Part shown: one piece after another, positions 7,483-16,114 of the stretch | Numbering within the stretch: position 1 is the first letter of the stretch | Layout of the letters: every line of letters starts with the position of its first letter | Assembly (NCBI GenBank): GCA_051011595.1 | Contig: JBPCTQ010000288.1 | Location: 1 to 19,863, forward strand | Source: JAOUEE01 sp051011595 | Lineage (GTDB): Bacteria > Actinomycetota > Acidimicrobiia > Acidimicrobiales > SHLQ01 | DNA length: 19,863 nucleotides | Direction of reading: 5' to 3' | Made by a program: the position numbers and the translations under genes | Notes under the pieces: generated by a model | What the model saw: the letters and a program-made list of their open reading frames with translations, nothing else | What the model was told of the DNA's origin: nothing | Database searches by the model: none

Positions 7483-9537
7483 ATGACCTCACCCTCAACC
7501 ACCGACCCCAAGATCTCCCCGTCGGGCCTGTCGGGATTCCCGCATTATCCGGCGCTCGACGGCGTGCGGGGTATCGCGGTGGCGGCGGTGTTGGTGTTCC
7601 ACGGTGACTTCGCCATTGCCTCGGGGGGTTTCCTCGGCGTCTCGACCTTCTTCACCCTCTCGGGGTTCTTGATCACGTCGCTGCTGCTCACCGAACGGTC
7701 CCGCAGCGGCACCATCGCCCTCCGAGCCTTCTGGGCCCGACGATTCAAGCGTCTGCTTCCGGCTGCAGTGGCCACCATCGCGGCCATCGGTGTCGTCTGG
7801 CATTGGCTCGACCTGCAGACCGAGAGCGACTTCAGCGAAGTCGACGTCATGGCCCGTCTCCCCGGTGACCTGTGGGCCTCGCTGCTGTACGTGTTCAACT
7901 GGCGGGCCGCCTTCCCGCCCGAAGGGGCCGGCTACAACGACTTGTTCGGCGAGGTGGTCGAACCGTCACCGGCAGCCCACTTCTGGTCGTTGTCCATCGA
8001 AGAGCAGTTCTACGTGTTCTTCCCATTCTTGGCCTTCATCATCCTGGCCAAGATCGGATCCCGCCACGTCTTCGGATGGGTGCTGGCCGGGCTGCTGGTG
8101 CTCTCCATCGCTTCGGTCACCTGGCTCGACGGTTTCGACCGCATCTACAACGGCACCGACGTCCGCATGGCCGAGATCCTGGTGGGGGCTCTGTTGGCCC
8201 TGGCCTTCTCCAACGCCCGCGGGCGGGCATTCATCACCGAGAACGTGGGATTGCGGTGGGCCGGCCCCGTGATCCTGGCCATCACGGTCGTGTTGTGGTC
8301 GATCACCGAGCTCACCACCGACTGGTTGCTACAAGGCGGCCTGGCGATCTACGCCGTCGGCACCGCCGTCATCATCTGCGCGGCCACCCAGGAACGGGGG
8401 CCCGTCCGGGCCCTTCTCGGATGGGGCCCGCTGGTGTGGCTGGGTGCGGTGTCGTACGGCGTCTATCTCTATCACTGGCCCATATTCCGATTCGTCGACG
8501 AAGACCTGACCGGTCTCGACCCGGTGCCACTCTTCGCCGTACGTATGGCGTTCACCCTCGCGCTGGCCTGGCTGTCGTTCCACTACCTCGAGAACCCCAT
8601 TCGTCGCAACGAACGGCCGGGGGCCAAGGTGCGGTACGGCTGGGCCGCCGCCGGTCTGAGCCTGGCCTTCCTCGGCGGGCTTGCCGTGGTGTACGCGGGG
8701 CGTGACGAAGCGCCCGAGGTTGTCTTCGAAGACCCGGCGACACCCGCCATCACACCGGCCACCAGCACGCCGTCATCGTCCGTCAACCCTGATACGTCGG
8801 CTCCGTCGACCTCGTCGGCTCCGCCCACGACCATCCCGTCCATCACCGCACCCTTCGCCGAACCACCCACGTTGTTCGTGGTGGGCGACTCCATCGCCCT
8901 CAACCTCCAGAACGGGCTCGACAGAAGGGCCGAGGCTCTCGGTGAACCCGAGACCGAAGGTGTCACCTTCGGCGGCTGTGGGATCGCCCGGGGCGGTGAG
9001 ATCCTCTGGCCCGAGGACGACATCCGCCCGGCCTGTCGCACCGATTTCGAGCTGATCTACGACGAGCTGGCCAAGGTCGGCAGCGAGGTCGTCTTCCTGG
9101 TCGGCGGGCCGGTCGACATGTTGCCGCGGCGCTTCGCCGATGACGAACCCTTCGGGGTGCCCTCCGAAGCCGCGTTCATCGAGCGGGTTCGGGTCGACTA
9201 CCAGGAGCTCCAGGACAACCTGGTCGCCGAGAACGTGGCCGTGGTGTGGACCACCGTGCCCTGCATCCAGCCCGAGAAGGCCGACGAGCTCGGCCTCGAT
9301 CCGACCGCCGTCGAGGGCTTCAACACCATGATTCGTTCGGTCGCCGCCGATACCGATGGCCGAGTGGCGGTGTATGACCTACACGAGACGGTCTGCGATG
9401 ACGGCGCCTTCGTTTCCGAGCTCTACGGCGACCCCAATGCACGGGAGGACGGCCTGCACTTCAGCGAGTCGGTGGCGAGTGAGTTGGCCAAGGAACTGGC
9501 CGCAGTGGCACGCACCCTCGGACCACTGCCGCAGTAG
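7483..9537 (+). CDS. Acyltransferase-3 / SGNH fusion, O-acetylase of surface polysaccharide (OafA type)
   Basis: This is a membrane O-acyltransferase of 684 residues with an extracytoplasmic SGNH domain. The N-terminal acyltransferase-3 part (about residues 20-410, roughly ten membrane helices) begins HYPALDGVRGIAV with Arg29, followed by the catalytic-type His40 in VLVFHGD. It also shows ARRFKRLLPA, SIEEQFYVFFP, VYLYHWPIF and FHYLENPIR. A Ser/Thr/Pro-rich linker spans about 418-458. The SGNH part starts FVVGDSIAL with the nucleophile-type Ser470 and ends with DGLHFS (Asp656, His659). This architecture is known from OafA and similar O-acetylases that modify peptidoglycan or polysaccharide outside the membrane. 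The start ATG has no clear Shine-Dalgarno sequence. It converges on the SGNH lipoprotein gene with only 7 bases between stops. Confidence 0.93.
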   Translation: MTSPSTTDPKISPSGLSGFPHYPALDGVRGIAVAAVLVFHGDFAIASGGFLGVSTFFTLSGFLITSLLLTERSRSGTIALRAFWARRFKRLLPAAVATIAAIGVVWHWLDLQTESDFSEVDVMARLPGDLWASLLYVFNWRAAFPPEGAGYNDLFGEVVEPSPAAHFWSLSIEEQFYVFFPFLAFIILAKIGSRHVFGWVLAGLLVLSIASVTWLDGFDRIYNGTDVRMAEILVGALLALAFSNARGRAFITENVGLRWAGPVILAITVVLWSITELTTDWLLQGGLAIYAVGTAVIICAATQERGPVRALLGWGPLVWLGAVSYGVYLYHWPIFRFVDEDLTGLDPVPLFAVRMAFTLALAWLSFHYLENPIRRNERPGAKVRYGWAAAGLSLAFLGGLAVVYAGRDEAPEVVFEDPATPAITPATSTPSSSVNPDTSAPSTSSAPPTTIPSITAPFAEPPTLFVVGDSIALNLQNGLDRRAEALGEPETEGVTFGGCGIARGGEILWPEDDIRPACRTDFELIYDELAKVGSEVVFLVGGPVDMLPRRFADDEPFGVPSEAAFIERVRVDYQELQDNLVAENVAVVWTTVPCIQPEKADELGLDPTAVEGFNTMIRSVAADTDGRVAVYDLHETVCDDGAFVSELYGDPNAREDGLHFSESVASELAKELAAVARTLGPLPQ
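9502..9529. terminator. Hairpin at the convergent gene end (within the acyltransferase 3' end)
   Basis: GCAGTGG (9502-9508) and CCACTGC (9523-9529) form a 7-bp stem with a 14-base loop just before the stop codon at 9535. Together with the hairpin at 9560 it could end transcription from either side of the tail-to-tail junction. There is no T-tract, so support is limited. Confidence 0.25.
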
Positions 9538-9544
9538 TCGCAGT

Positions 9545-10531
9545 TCAGGGTGTGGGGATCGGATCCTGGCTGGCCGGATCCGCGGCCCACTCGGCGTATC
9601 CGTCCTCGACGATGGGTTTGGTCAGCGCCGCCGCATACCGGAATGCGCCCGAGGACCAGCCGGGACAGTTGCCGGGAACGATCTCCACCCCCTCGCCGTA
9701 GCCGCCGCTGCAGAAGTGGGCCCCGTCGGGCTCACGGACCAGGTTGACGGCCACCCCGTCGTCGTCGACCCCGCCGACGCAGGGTTCCACCGGAAGGCAG
9801 GGGAGCGCCTCGACATAGGAACCGTCGGGCCCCAGGACGGCGGCGGCAGCATCGACGACGGTGACCCCATCGTCGCCGTCGGCCAGCTCGGCGAAGAGTT
9901 CGTTGTAAATGGCGACGTCGTCGATCTCCAACTCGGCCGCCGACCGGGTGATGGGCAACGTCGGCAGATAGACGCGGACGCCGCTGGCGCGGAGATCGCC
10001 CACCGCCGTCTGCAGATCGACGCTGAACTTGTCGAAGGCGGCCTCGCCGGTCAGACGGTCACCGGCTTCATCGGCCATACAGGGGGTGAATGTGTTGTTG
10101 GAGAACAACAACACCGCACCCCAGAGGCCGGTCTGGCGGTCCTGGGCGATCTCGTCGAACCAGTCACACATCGCGCTCCCGGGGAAGGTGCGCTCGACGA
10201 ACTCGAACCGAAGCCCGGCGTCGAGGGCCTCGACCACGTGTTCCTGGGCCGAATGCGCAAGAGAGTCGCCGTAGTACGCCAGCCGATAACCGGGAGCCTG
10301 GTTGGGGACTCCGGCGCGCAGGGAGTCGTCGTACAACGCCCCCGAGGCGGGGGATGCCGATGGTGGACCCGTGGTCTCCGAGCCGACCGGAGCAGTCGCC
10401 GTCGGGGCCGGAGATGTCTCGGATTCGTCGGCCGATCCGGTCGCCGAAGGGGACGCCGGTTCGTCGTCGGCCGACCCACAGCCGACGAGGATCATCAGCA
10501 GTGCGAACGCCATGCTCCGGGTGAGCGTCAT
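9545..10531 (-). CDS. SGNH/GDSL-family hydrolase lipoprotein
   Basis: This secreted lipoprotein has 328 residues. The signal peptide ends in a lipobox LVGC with Cys18 as the lipidation site. A Ser/Thr/Pro/Ala-rich tether runs to about residue 64. The SGNH block I is YYGDSLAHS with nucleophile-type Ser90. Block III may be the Asn pair in LLFSNNTFTP, and block V is DGAHFCSGGYG with Asp269 and His272. It has several cysteines after the tether that could form disulfides. The likely role is adding to or removing acyl groups from a surface glycan. Its ATG overlaps the stop of the AftD-like gene by 4 bases, so the two are probably co-translated and may share a substrate. The frame stays open upstream to 11143 inside the AftD gene, but the lipoprotein signal fixes the start at 10531. 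Confidence 0.87.
   Translation of the reverse strand: MTLTRSMAFALLMILVGCGSADDEPASPSATGSADESETSPAPTATAPVGSETTGPPSASPASGALYDDSLRAGVPNQAPGYRLAYYGDSLAHSAQEHVVEALDAGLRFEFVERTFPGSAMCDWFDEIAQDRQTGLWGAVLLFSNNTFTPCMADEAGDRLTGEAAFDKFSVDLQTAVGDLRASGVRVYLPTLPITRSAAELEIDDVAIYNELFAELADGDDGVTVVDAAAAVLGPDGSYVEALPCLPVEPCVGGVDDDGVAVNLVREPDGAHFCSGGYGEGVEIVPGNCPGWSSGAFRYAAALTKPIVEDGYAEWAADPASQDPIPTP
9560..9582. terminator. Second hairpin at the convergent junction
   Basis: CGGATCC (9560-9566) and GGATCCG (9576-9582) form a 7-bp stem with a 9-base loop. It sits 22 bases past the stop of the plus-strand acyltransferase gene and inside the last codons of the minus-strand lipoprotein gene. It may be a stem-only terminator for the plus-strand gene. 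It also has a direct repeat of the palindrome GGATCC, which can arise by chance. Confidence 0.3.
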
Positions 10532-13500
10532 CGGTCCTCGTCGGTCTCGGGGGCAAGCGGGGCCAGCATCGATGCCACCACATCGACGGCCAGCAAGAGT
10601 ACGGCCACCACACCCACCACATGGACGGCATCGAAGAACTGGGGCCAACCGAAGTCGGGTGGATAGCGGTTCCGGTACTGCTCGATGGTGATGTAGGCGC
10701 CGGCCACCGCCAACGCGACGGCGGCCCCCAGGGCCGGCAGCCGACGGGCCCAGCGTCCTCCTCGAACCGTGAACCAGAGTGCGGCCATCGCCAGTATCGA
10801 CAGCAGCCGCCACTCGGGCAGGTTCACGAACGTGAACAGACCGACACCCACACAGGCAACCCCCAGCAGTCGGCTCGACACCGAACCCCGTCGGGGCGAG
10901 CCCCAGATCGGTTGACGGTCCATCCTGCTCGCCGGGCCGCGGTCGGGCCGGCCGACCACGAGCAATACGAGGGCGGCGATGACGAACAGCAGCGAGATCA
11001 CGATGGCTCTGTCGACCGTCGTCTGCGGGGTCCACGTCAACGTGACCCGCAGCGTCTCGGTGTGGGGTTCGACCCGCCATCCGTTGGCGAATCCGGCCAC
11101 CAGCGTCGACTGGCCCGAGCCGTCCAACCCCGACGCCTCCCACCCGGCGTTCTGGCTCTGCCCCAGCACCAGCCAGTACGGCTCGGCGGACGGTTGGAGA
11201 TCGATCACCACCTCGGTGTTCTCCGAGGCCACCACCGTGGCCGTCGGGGCCGATTCAGGGATCGGCTGGGGTCGACTCGAGGCGAAGGCCAAGCGGTCGA
11301 CGTCGATGCCGGTCGATCGGCCCGGCTCGGACTCGATCAGGCGGCGCCCGCCCCCCAGGTCGATGGGCCCGTCGCAGAGCCGCACCGAGAGCGGCTCACG
11401 GTCGATGGTCGCGGTACTCGAGCCGCCCAGACTGATGCCCACTGGTACACCGTCGACGGAAACCAGGTCGAGTCGGCAGCGGTCGTCGAAGGTGTCCGGA
11501 ACCGTCACCGAATCGGCCAGCTCGGCGATTTCGACGATCCCGATGGGCATCGAGATGGGGTTGGAGCTGTACCAGTCCTTGGTGAGGACCTCTCGGACCT
11601 CTTCGATCACCAGCTCGAACTCGGTGCCGGTGACCGGCGCGGGCAGGGCCAGTTCGACCCGGCTGGTGGTGAAGGGCGTCGGCGTGTCAGCCAGATCGGG
11701 GACCGGCACCACCATGGGCTCCTCGCCATCGACTCGCAGCGAGACCACGGTCGGCACCGAGTGCCAGTTGTCGGTGTAGAGATCGAGCGTGAGCGTGTCG
11801 AGCGTGGTCGGTTGGTCTCGCATCACCCGCAGCGTGGCCCCCTCGCTCCCGTTGAACTCGGTCTGCCATGCCGTGGTGGGCTCTCGATCGATGGCACTGG
11901 CCCCGCGCGACGTGAGGTCGCCCGGTAGGTACTCCGAAGCCTCGACCAGCTGCGTGTCGGTACCCCGCCAGCCGATGAGGTCGTTGATCGTCGATTCGGG
12001 GGCGTACGACGACAGGCGGGCTTCACCGGTCAGCTCGAAGGTTCGGGGCGAGGCCAACTCGACGGCTCTTCGCAGCCGCTCCTCACCGTCGGACCGAACC
12101 GGCTCCTGGGGATTGGATCGGATGCGACTCAAGCTGATCTGGAAGGGGTTGTCGTCGGTGTCGTGGGCGGCCAGGTCGATGGGAAGGCGCAGCACCTCGT
12201 CGAAATCGACACCCGGTATGGCGACTTCGGCGAAACCGACCGCGCTGGCGCCGTTGTAGCGGGGTTTCACCCCGAGGTTGCTGGCCAGCACCTCGAGCTC
12301 GATGCGATCGGTGACAACCTCATCGAGGAGCACGCGTTGCCCCGGCTGCGCCAACGACGATTCGTCGAGGAGGACGTCGTCGACATGGCCGTTGCGGTCC
12401 ACTCGAAGTTCGGTGATGTTGCGTTCTCGAAATCCGGTGACCGGTTGGAGGAGCGTGATCTCCGAGACCGGGATGGCCTCGTCGAGCTCGATCACCAGGC
12501 GTTCGTTGCGCACCTCGGCGAAGGCACCCACGCGCCACGCGGTGTTGGGGTCGCCGTCGACGGCCAGAGAGGGGCGGTCGTTGACGGTGAGGCTCACCGG
12601 GTTTCCGTAAGCCGTGGCCGACACCTGCGCCCCCGTCTGCACGCTGACGGTCTGGAGGTCGCTGGACGTGTTGTCGAACACCTCGAGCCGGTAGTCACCC
12701 GGGTCGTAACGAATCGGCTCCTCGTCGGCCCGCTCCACGTAGCCGGCGTTCTCGCGGATCGACCCCCAGCGCCGAGCCTGGCGCCGGTTCTGGTCGGAGA
12801 CGACAACGGTGGCGCCCGCATCCAACAGCGTGTCGAGCTGCTCGGGGTCGTCGGCCAGCGACGCGCTGAAGACGATGAGGCGGTCCGGGTCGAGCATCCC
12901 CAGTGCCGCCAGGTCGACCAGCGCCTCGGCGTCGCCAGCCACCACGAGGGCCCCTGCTTCGGGGTGGGTGCGCACCAGCGGCAGCGTGTCATCGACCCCG
13001 AACGCGGAGACCGCCGGCGGATGCTCCGCATCGGCCGGCATGGCCAAGGCCAACTCGTCGATCATGGTGTGTTCGGGGCCGGCGACATTGGGGGTGGTGG
13101 GGCCGTACACCACCGGCTCGTCGAGGCCGGGGGTGGCCTGCAGGTCGGCCCAGGTGATCGGTGGTCTCGGAGTTCGGAATCGCTCGTACTTCAGGTCGGA
13201 TCGGAACACCACGTCACCGACACTCATCAGCCGGACCAGGGGCGCCAACGACTCGGGACTGTACAAACCCTCCTGGAACTGACGATCGAACGCGATCTGG
13301 AGAGAAATCGACGGTTCGCTGCCGAAGGGCACCAACTCGCGGGCGACGTAGGGACGGTCGGTGAGACCAGGGGTGACCGGCTCGATGGTGTTACCCCAGC
13401 GGTAGCTGGTGAAGTCGGCGCCGGGGACCTCGAGGATCCGCGTCTCGGGTCCGTCGGCATCGAGATCGGCGATGGCCGCCGTCCAGTAGTCGGGAATCTC

Positions 13501-14814
13501 CTCGGGCCGTTGGAGATGGCGGGACACCAGCTGACCGTTGAACAGGGGAGGGAAGTTGAGCGCCACCAGGACGATCACCCCCACGATGACCGGGACTTCG
13601 AGCCGGGGGAGGCGGCGCACGACTGCGGCCGACCCGGCACCGAGGAGCACCGCCGTTCCCAGTACCACGAGCGGGATCACCCGTGGTGTGCTTCGCAGGG
13701 CCAGCCCGAAGTCGCCCTTGGTGCTCTCCCGGAACAGCTCGCCGAGCACACTGGGCGCATCGAAGGGATGGCTGCCCACGGCCACCAACGCACCCACCAC
13801 GATGAGCGCGACGAAGTAGGCACGATGGCGCCAACGGGTGAAGGCGGCGGCGGCCAAGGCCGCCACGGGAAGCGCGAAGCTGAGCACCAACAGCACGGTC
13901 CGGGCGGTGTAGGCCCGACTGGGTTCTATCCACTGGCCCAGATGATCGTTGCCGTAGAAGAACCAGTAGCCAAGCCCGCGCAACACCTCGGGGGCGGTCG
14001 AGGAATCGGCGACCGCTTCGTATGTCTCGGTGAACCGCAAGACGTTCGGCCCGTACCGACCCTGGGTGGTCACACCGGCGACCCACCACAACGAACAACC
14101 CGCAGTGAGCAGGCCGATCCGCAGGGCGGCGAAGATCGGTGTCCACGAACGGCGGATCACCATCTCGTAGAAGATCCACATGGCCGGCGCCAGACCGACC
14201 AACAACAACGAAGTGGCGTTGATGCTGCCGATGCTGACCGCGACGAGGGCAAAGGCCGCCGGGTGACGCCATCCCTGGGTGCGGGTGGACTTGATGGTGA
14301 GCGCGATGAGCCACGGAAGCCCGGCCCACGGCAACAACAGGGCCGAGATCCGGGCGAAATAGGCCAGGCCGTACGGGCTGAGGGCGTAGGCGAACACCGC
14401 CACCGCGATACCCGGGGTCCGCCACCCCAATGTGCGCAGGAGATACCGAACACCGAGGCCGGCCAACAAGATGGTGGTCCCGATCCACAGCCGTTGGGCG
14501 ACCCAATCCGGGAGACCCAGTGTCTCCATCAGCCAGAAGTAGGGGCCCATGGGCCAGAGGTACCCGATGTTCTGGTGAGGCACGGATCCCAGTCCGACCT
14601 CGGGCTGCCACAACGACGGCGCATCGGCGAGGAGCGCGCCAGGGTCGAGGTAGAGGTACGGCTTGGTGTCGGACCCCACCTGACCTCGATCGGTGAGGAG
14701 CAACGGGACGTACGACAACGCCGCCAGGAGCGCGACCATGATGGCGTCGCGGCGAGACGACCACGATGCCTCTGATGGTTCGGGCGTCGTCGACGCGGAC
14801 GCGGCTGAGGGCAA
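10528..14814 (-). CDS. aftD: AftD-like alpha-(1->3)-arabinofuranosyltransferase (DUF3367 family)
   Basis: This is a giant membrane glycosyltransferase of 1,428 residues; mycobacterial AftD is about 1,400. The N-terminal GT-C domain (residues about 26-455, ten or more membrane helices) contains TDRGQVGSDTKPYLYLDP with Asp42 and Asp49 in the first extracytoplasmic loop, where GT-C enzymes place catalytic acids, then NIGYLWPMGPYFW. A large outer region follows. An alpha/beta-looking segment lies at about 584-700, and two F5/8-type-C or carbohydrate-binding-like beta domains are near 735-880 (VDGDPNTAWRVG) and 965-1100 (IDREPTTAWQTEF). A further beta segment carries LVLGQSQNAGWEAS. Membrane helices return from about 1272 to the end. 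In mycobacteria AftD adds branching arabinofuranose using decaprenyl-phosphoarabinose; the sugar used here is inference. The start is TTG at 14814, 14 bases after the previous gene; an ATG at 14739 would still precede the first helix. It overlaps the lipoprotein gene by 4 bases. Confidence 0.88.
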   Translation of the reverse strand: MPSAASASTTPEPSEASWSSRRDAIMVALLAALSYVPLLLTDRGQVGSDTKPYLYLDPGALLADAPSLWQPEVGLGSVPHQNIGYLWPMGPYFWLMETLGLPDWVAQRLWIGTTILLAGLGVRYLLRTLGWRTPGIAVAVFAYALSPYGLAYFARISALLLPWAGLPWLIALTIKSTRTQGWRHPAAFALVAVSIGSINATSLLLVGLAPAMWIFYEMVIRRSWTPIFAALRIGLLTAGCSLWWVAGVTTQGRYGPNVLRFTETYEAVADSSTAPEVLRGLGYWFFYGNDHLGQWIEPSRAYTARTVLLVLSFALPVAALAAAAFTRWRHRAYFVALIVVGALVAVGSHPFDAPSVLGELFRESTKGDFGLALRSTPRVIPLVVLGTAVLLGAGSAAVVRRLPRLEVPVIVGVIVLVALNFPPLFNGQLVSRHLQRPEEIPDYWTAAIADLDADGPETRILEVPGADFTSYRWGNTIEPVTPGLTDRPYVARELVPFGSEPSISLQIAFDRQFQEGLYSPESLAPLVRLMSVGDVVFRSDLKYERFRTPRPPITWADLQATPGLDEPVVYGPTTPNVAGPEHTMIDELALAMPADAEHPPAVSAFGVDDTLPLVRTHPEAGALVVAGDAEALVDLAALGMLDPDRLIVFSASLADDPEQLDTLLDAGATVVVSDQNRRQARRWGSIRENAGYVERADEEPIRYDPGDYRLEVFDNTSSDLQTVSVQTGAQVSATAYGNPVSLTVNDRPSLAVDGDPNTAWRVGAFAEVRNERLVIELDEAIPVSEITLLQPVTGFRERNITELRVDRNGHVDDVLLDESSLAQPGQRVLLDEVVTDRIELEVLASNLGVKPRYNGASAVGFAEVAIPGVDFDEVLRLPIDLAAHDTDDNPFQISLSRIRSNPQEPVRSDGEERLRRAVELASPRTFELTGEARLSSYAPESTINDLIGWRGTDTQLVEASEYLPGDLTSRGASAIDREPTTAWQTEFNGSEGATLRVMRDQPTTLDTLTLDLYTDNWHSVPTVVSLRVDGEEPMVVPVPDLADTPTPFTTSRVELALPAPVTGTEFELVIEEVREVLTKDWYSSNPISMPIGIVEIAELADSVTVPDTFDDRCRLDLVSVDGVPVGISLGGSSTATIDREPLSVRLCDGPIDLGGGRRLIESEPGRSTGIDVDRLAFASSRPQPIPESAPTATVVASENTEVVIDLQPSAEPYWLVLGQSQNAGWEASGLDGSGQSTLVAGFANGWRVEPHTETLRVTLTWTPQTTVDRAIVISLLFVIAALVLLVVGRPDRGPASRMDRQPIWGSPRRGSVSSRLLGVACVGVGLFTFVNLPEWRLLSILAMAALWFTVRGGRWARRLPALGAAVALAVAGAYITIEQYRNRYPPDFGWPQFFDAVHVVGVVAVLLLAVDVVASMLAPLAPETDEDR

Positions 14815-14828
14815 CGAGAAACGGCCGA

Positions 14829-16037
14829 TCAGCGCGGCGTTCGGCCCTTGGCCAACGCGTCGGCCACCAGCACTTCGAGGGCCCCGCGGGCCGTCGCCTC
14901 CCAGGTGAACCGCCGGGCGTTGAGGGCAGCCGCCTTGCCCATCTGCTCGCGCAGAGTCGGGTCGGTGAGCAGATCGCCCAGGGCGGCGGCGAAGGCGTCG
15001 TCGCTGGACGCCAGAATGCCGGTCGTTCCGTCGACGACCGCGTCGCGATGGCCGGCGATGTCGGTGGCCACCGCGGGAGTGGAACAGGCGGCGGCCTCGG
15101 TGAGGGTCATCCCCCAGCCTTCACTGATCGATGCGCTGGCCACGACCCAGGCCTGCCGGTACAGATCGATCAGCTCTTCGTCGTCGACCCGCCCGGGCAG
15201 GTGCACCCATTCGTCGGCGTCGAGGTTGCGGATCAGGGCCTCGAGGTTGTCGAGTTCGTACCCCTCACCGACGATCACCAGCTGGAGATCGGGCACGTTG
15301 CGCCGTACCCGATTGCACTGCTCGATGAGCATGTCGAAACGTTTCGACGGCATCAGCCGACCGACAGCCACCACCAGCGGGTGCGCCGACCGTTCACCCC
15401 CGGGTTCGAAGTGCGGGTCGATGCCGGGCGGGACAACGGTGACCTGCTCGGCCGGCAGTCCCATGCGGGCAACCAACTCGGCTTTGGAGCTGTCGGACAG
15501 GGTGATCACCGGTGTCCGCCGGTAGAGGGGCGGCGCCACCCGCTGCTCGAAGACCGAACCCAGACGAGCCAGCTTGGGCCCGAGGACGAGCGGCCACATT
15601 TTCTCGTGGTGATGGTGCAAGAAGACCGCACGGGGACCGGTGGCCCACAGCGGCGACAGGAAGGGCATGCCGTTCCAGATCTCGATCAGGGCATCGCGGG
15701 GGCCATTGCGGCCGGCGAGCTCGGCGCCGATGGCCCGAGGAAACACCAGATACCGGCCGGCCTTGCGTACCACCTGGTAGCCGTCACGATCGGCTTTGGG
15801 CGGCGACCCTTGGGCCCACGACGTGCGCATCATCACTTCGAGACCGGCCTGGGCCCACACCGAAGCCACCGCCGCGGCATGAACTTCGGAGCCGCCCGCC
15901 TCGATGTCGGCCAGGTCACGCCACGCGAACATGTGAATTCGGCGGATCCCGGCGCTGGCGGCCAGATCACCGAGTTTGGTCAGCTGTTCAGGTGAGACGG
16001 CGACCTCGGGGGTGGCCAGCCGGCGAGACCGATGCAT
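14829..16037 (-). CDS. Glycosyltransferase family 4 (GT-B fold)
   Basis: This is a cytosolic retaining glycosyltransferase of 402 residues. An N-terminal extension of about 34 residues precedes the first Rossmann strand (IRRIHMFAW) and the acceptor-side loop AGGSEVH. The linker LSDSSKAEL and VVPPGIDPHF lead into the C-terminal donor domain, with VAVGRLMPSKRFDMLI, LVIVGEGYE and the E-x7-E signature SEGWGMTLTE (Glu306 and Glu314). These are hallmarks of GT4 enzymes such as mannosyltransferases; the sugar cannot be read from sequence. The ATG has GAGGA 6 bases upstream. It is separated from the upstream DUF2304 gene by 77 bases, the largest gap in this block, and from the AftD-like gene by 14. 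Confidence 0.9.
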   Translation of the reverse strand: MHRSRRLATPEVAVSPEQLTKLGDLAASAGIRRIHMFAWRDLADIEAGGSEVHAAAVASVWAQAGLEVMMRTSWAQGSPPKADRDGYQVVRKAGRYLVFPRAIGAELAGRNGPRDALIEIWNGMPFLSPLWATGPRAVFLHHHHEKMWPLVLGPKLARLGSVFEQRVAPPLYRRTPVITLSDSSKAELVARMGLPAEQVTVVPPGIDPHFEPGGERSAHPLVVAVGRLMPSKRFDMLIEQCNRVRRNVPDLQLVIVGEGYELDNLEALIRNLDADEWVHLPGRVDDEELIDLYRQAWVVASASISEGWGMTLTEAAACSTPAVATDIAGHRDAVVDGTTGILASSDDAFAAALGDLLTDPTLREQMGKAAALNARRFTWEATARGALEVLVADALAKGRTPR

Positions 16038-16043
16038 GAGGGG

Positions 16044-16048
16044 TCCTC
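16044..16048 (-). promoter_or_regulatory. Ribosome binding site of the GT4 gene
   Basis: GAGGA on the minus strand ends 6 bases before the ATG at 16037 and supports that start. Confidence 0.5.
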
Positions 16049-16070
16049 AGAGGGGGTCGAGCGACCAGTG

Positions 16071-16076
16071 ATCCTA
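16071..16076 (-). promoter_or_regulatory. Weak candidate -10 box for an internal promoter
   Basis: TAGGAT on the minus strand lies 34 bases before the GT4 start, in the only sizeable gap of the minus-strand block. A TTGTCC element occurs upstream, but only 13 bases away, too close for a standard -35. The gap makes an internal promoter plausible, but the motif alone is weak. Confidence 0.2.
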
Positions 16077-16114
16077 CCCGTCGCGCGCCGGACAACCCGG
16101 TCAGAGGCCCGGGA

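Noticed and set aside
9545..11143. Extending the SGNH lipoprotein gene upstream to 11143
   Set aside because: The added 204 residues run inside the AftD-like gene and would bury the signal peptide and lipobox; the start at 10531 gives a proper lipoprotein.
12163..14775. An 870-codon open frame on the plus strand opposite the AftD-like gene
   Set aside because: The opposite strand encodes a full-length family protein; the antisense translation is rich in Gly, Arg, His and Asp with no domain pattern, as expected for a shadow frame.
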